This document shows, piece after piece, positions 5,356-6,733 of a stretch of DNA of 6,733 nt. Source of the stretch: Christensenella sp. (lineage in GTDB: Bacteria; Bacillota; Clostridia; Christensenellales; Maliibacteriaceae); assembly GCA_019420085.1 (NCBI GenBank), contig JAHZHV010000156.1, positions 1 through 6,733 of the forward strand. Reading direction: 5' to 3'. Position 1 is the stretch's first letter. Every line of letters begins with the position of its first letter. The position numbers and the translations under genes were made by a program. Below the pieces are notes generated by a model. The model did no database searches. It saw only the letters and a program-made list of their open reading frames with translations, and was not told the DNA's origin.

Positions 5356-6733
5356 ATAAAACCAGCATGCGCACCTGCGGGTGCGGCGATGTAACACAGG
5401 ATTATGCGGGTAAGTGTGTGACGCTTTGCGGATGGACGCAGCATAGCCGCAATCTTGGCGCATTGCAGTTTATCGCGCTGCGTGACAGAAGCGGAATTGT
5501 GCAGGTTGTCATTGACGAAGATGCCGATGAGGCGCTCAAACAGATTGCAGCGCGCATCAAAAGCGAGTATGTGTTGCAGATTACAGGGCTTGTGCGGATG
5601 CGCCAGGCGCGTGATGTCAATCCCCAGATGAAAACGGGCATGATCGAGGTTGCGGCACAGCAGATCGAGGTTTTGTCCGAGAGCGCGCCGCTTCCGTTTC
5701 ATATTGATGATAAAGCGAAGGTTTCGGATGAACTGCGCATGAAATATCGCTATTTGGATCTTCGCCGCGGGATGATGCAGCGCAATTTGCAAGTGCGGCA
5801 TCAGGTGACCCGCATTGTGCGTCAGTTTTTTGATGAAGAAGGATTCCTGGAAATTGAAACGCCGACACTGATTAAGTCCACGCCCGAGGGTGCGCGAGAC
5901 TATCTTGTGCCGAGCCGCATGTTTCCCGGTTCGTTTTTTGCGCTGCCGCAGTCGCCCCAGCTGTTTAAGCAGATTTTGATGGTTGCGGGCATGGACCGCT
6001 ATGTGCAGATTGCGCATTGTTTCCGTGATGAGGCGCTGCGTGCTGACCGTCAGCCGGAGTTCACGCAGATCGACGTGGAGATGAGCTTCGCGACGGCACA
6101 GGATGTGATGGATGTCAATGAGCGCATGATTGCGCGCGTCATGAAGGAAGTGCTTGATCTGGACGTGCCTACACCGCTTCGGCGCATGACGTGGTGTGAG
6201 GCGATGGAGCGCTTTGGTTCGGATAAGCCCGATACGCGCTTTGGTTTGGAACTGGTTGATGTTTCCGATGCGGCGGCAAAGGGTGAGTTTTCCGTTTTCC
6301 ATAATGCCATTCAAAGCGGCGGTTGTGTCAAGGCTATCGTTGTGCCCGGCGGTGCAGATCGTTTTGCAAGGAAGCAGATCGATGCGTTTTCTGAGACGGT
6401 TAAGCTCTATCATGCCAAGGGGCTTGCTTATGCGCTGTGGGGAGAACAGATAAAAAGCCCGATTGCCAAGTTCTTCTCGCCTGAGGCGTTTGCCGGTTTG
6501 CTCGATGCAGCCGGTGCAAAGCAGGGTGATGCCGTATTTTTTGTGGCTGATCGCTGGCTTGTAGCAGTTACTGCTCTGGGACAGCTTCGACTGGAGCTTG
6601 GACGGCGTTTGGAGTTGATTGATGAAAAACGCTTCGATCTTTTGTGGGTGACCGAGTTCCCGCTGTTTGAGTATGACGAAGATGAAGGCCGTTATGTGGC
6701 GATGCACCATCCCTTTACAAGTCCTATGCCTGA
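5352..6733 (+). CDS. aspS: Aspartyl-tRNA synthetase (3' end outside the window)
   Basis: AspRS charges tRNA-Asp with aspartate. The ATG overlaps the hisS TGA (ATGA), and the frame stays open to the right edge, giving 460 of the roughly 590 residues of a bacterial AspRS. The N-terminal OB-fold anticodon-binding domain covers about 1-105, with GWTQHSRNLGALQFIALRDR at 27-46. The class II core begins near 135 with KYRYLDLRR, followed by GFLEIETPTLIKSTPEGARD (164-183), QSPQLFKQ (200-207) and motif 2 HCFRDEALRADRQPEFTQID (222-241). The bacterial GAD insertion domain follows from about 280 to 415, then TEFPLFEYDEDEGRYVAMHHPFTSP (434-458). Motif 3 would lie beyond the window. At residue 35 this protein has Leu where several non-discriminating AspRS enzymes have His, which hints at, but does not prove, strict tRNA-Asp specificity. 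It shares the hisS promoter. Confidence 0.98.
   Translation, partial: MNKTSMRTCGCGDVTQDYAGKCVTLCGWTQHSRNLGALQFIALRDRSGIVQVVIDEDADEALKQIAARIKSEYVLQITGLVRMRQARDVNPQMKTGMIEVAAQQIEVLSESAPLPFHIDDKAKVSDELRMKYRYLDLRRGMMQRNLQVRHQVTRIVRQFFDEEGFLEIETPTLIKSTPEGARDYLVPSRMFPGSFFALPQSPQLFKQILMVAGMDRYVQIAHCFRDEALRADRQPEFTQIDVEMSFATAQDVMDVNERMIARVMKEVLDLDVPTPLRRMTWCEAMERFGSDKPDTRFGLELVDVSDAAAKGEFSVFHNAIQSGGCVKAIVVPGGADRFARKQIDAFSETVKLYHAKGLAYALWGEQIKSPIAKFFSPEAFAGLLDAAGAKQGDAVFFVADRWLVAVTALGQLRLELGRRLELIDEKRFDLLWVTEFPLFEYDEDEGRYVAMHHPFTSPMP

Noticed and set aside
5157..6710. 517-codon open frame on the minus strand
   Set aside because: It lies wholly opposite aspS and the end of hisS. Its product is rich in His, Arg, Asn and Leu in the way of an antisense frame of a GC-rich gene, and shows no known domain. 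aspS on the plus strand has clear class II synthetase motifs throughout.
1..6733. Mobile element, CRISPR array, tRNA or phage remnant
   Set aside because: I looked for direct repeats, long terminal inverted repeats, transposase or integrase motifs and tRNA-like CCA-ended cloverleafs, and saw none. The gene content is conserved core and sporulation genes.

Overview
The window looks like an ordinary chromosomal stretch of an endospore-forming Firmicute, most likely in the Clostridia. Two sporulation-specific genes (spoIIP and gpr), strong AGGAGG-type ribosome binding sites and several GTG/TTG starts point that way. The slightly GC-rich composition and a DUF2974-like protein at the left edge would fit a gut clostridium of the Oscillospirales type, but that placement is a guess. 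I see no rRNA, tRNA, CRISPR array, insertion sequence, phage gene or attachment site.

Left edge (1-571): the 3' end of a plus-strand gene, probably a DUF2974/Mbeg1-like hydrolase, ends at 348. A strong hairpin terminator follows at 396-433. A second terminator, facing the other way, closes the leftward block at 492-524. The rest of 349-571 shows no gene.

Minus-strand block (572-3904), in order of transcription: gpr (spore germination protease), spoIIP (peptidoglycan hydrolase of engulfment), murI (glutamate racemase) and rpsT (ribosomal protein S20). Although co-directional, it does not look like one simple operon. A 10-bp terminator hairpin separates gpr from spoIIP. spoIIP is preceded by a good match to a sigma-E promoter, and murI and rpsT each have a plausible vegetative promoter with a perfect TATAAT. 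This would let mother-cell, forespore and housekeeping genes share a neighbourhood under separate control. Three of the four genes appear to start with GTG or TTG, each chosen from the Shine-Dalgarno position.

Right part (3905-6733): a 170-bp divergent intergenic region carries a weak candidate forespore promoter for gpr and a near-ideal sigma-A promoter (both hexamers perfect, 18-bp spacer) for hisS-aspS. hisS (histidyl-tRNA synthetase) is complete. aspS (aspartyl-tRNA synthetase) overlaps its stop codon by 4 bp and runs off the right edge after 460 codons. The predicted hisS leader is about 30 nt, too short for the T-box riboswitch often found on this operon in Firmicutes.

I found no convincing previously undescribed system. 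The points most worth checking are the layered promoter and terminator arrangement, the start-codon corrections, the short Gpr propeptide, the cysteine-rich insertion in HisRS and the place of murI between spoIIP and rpsT.
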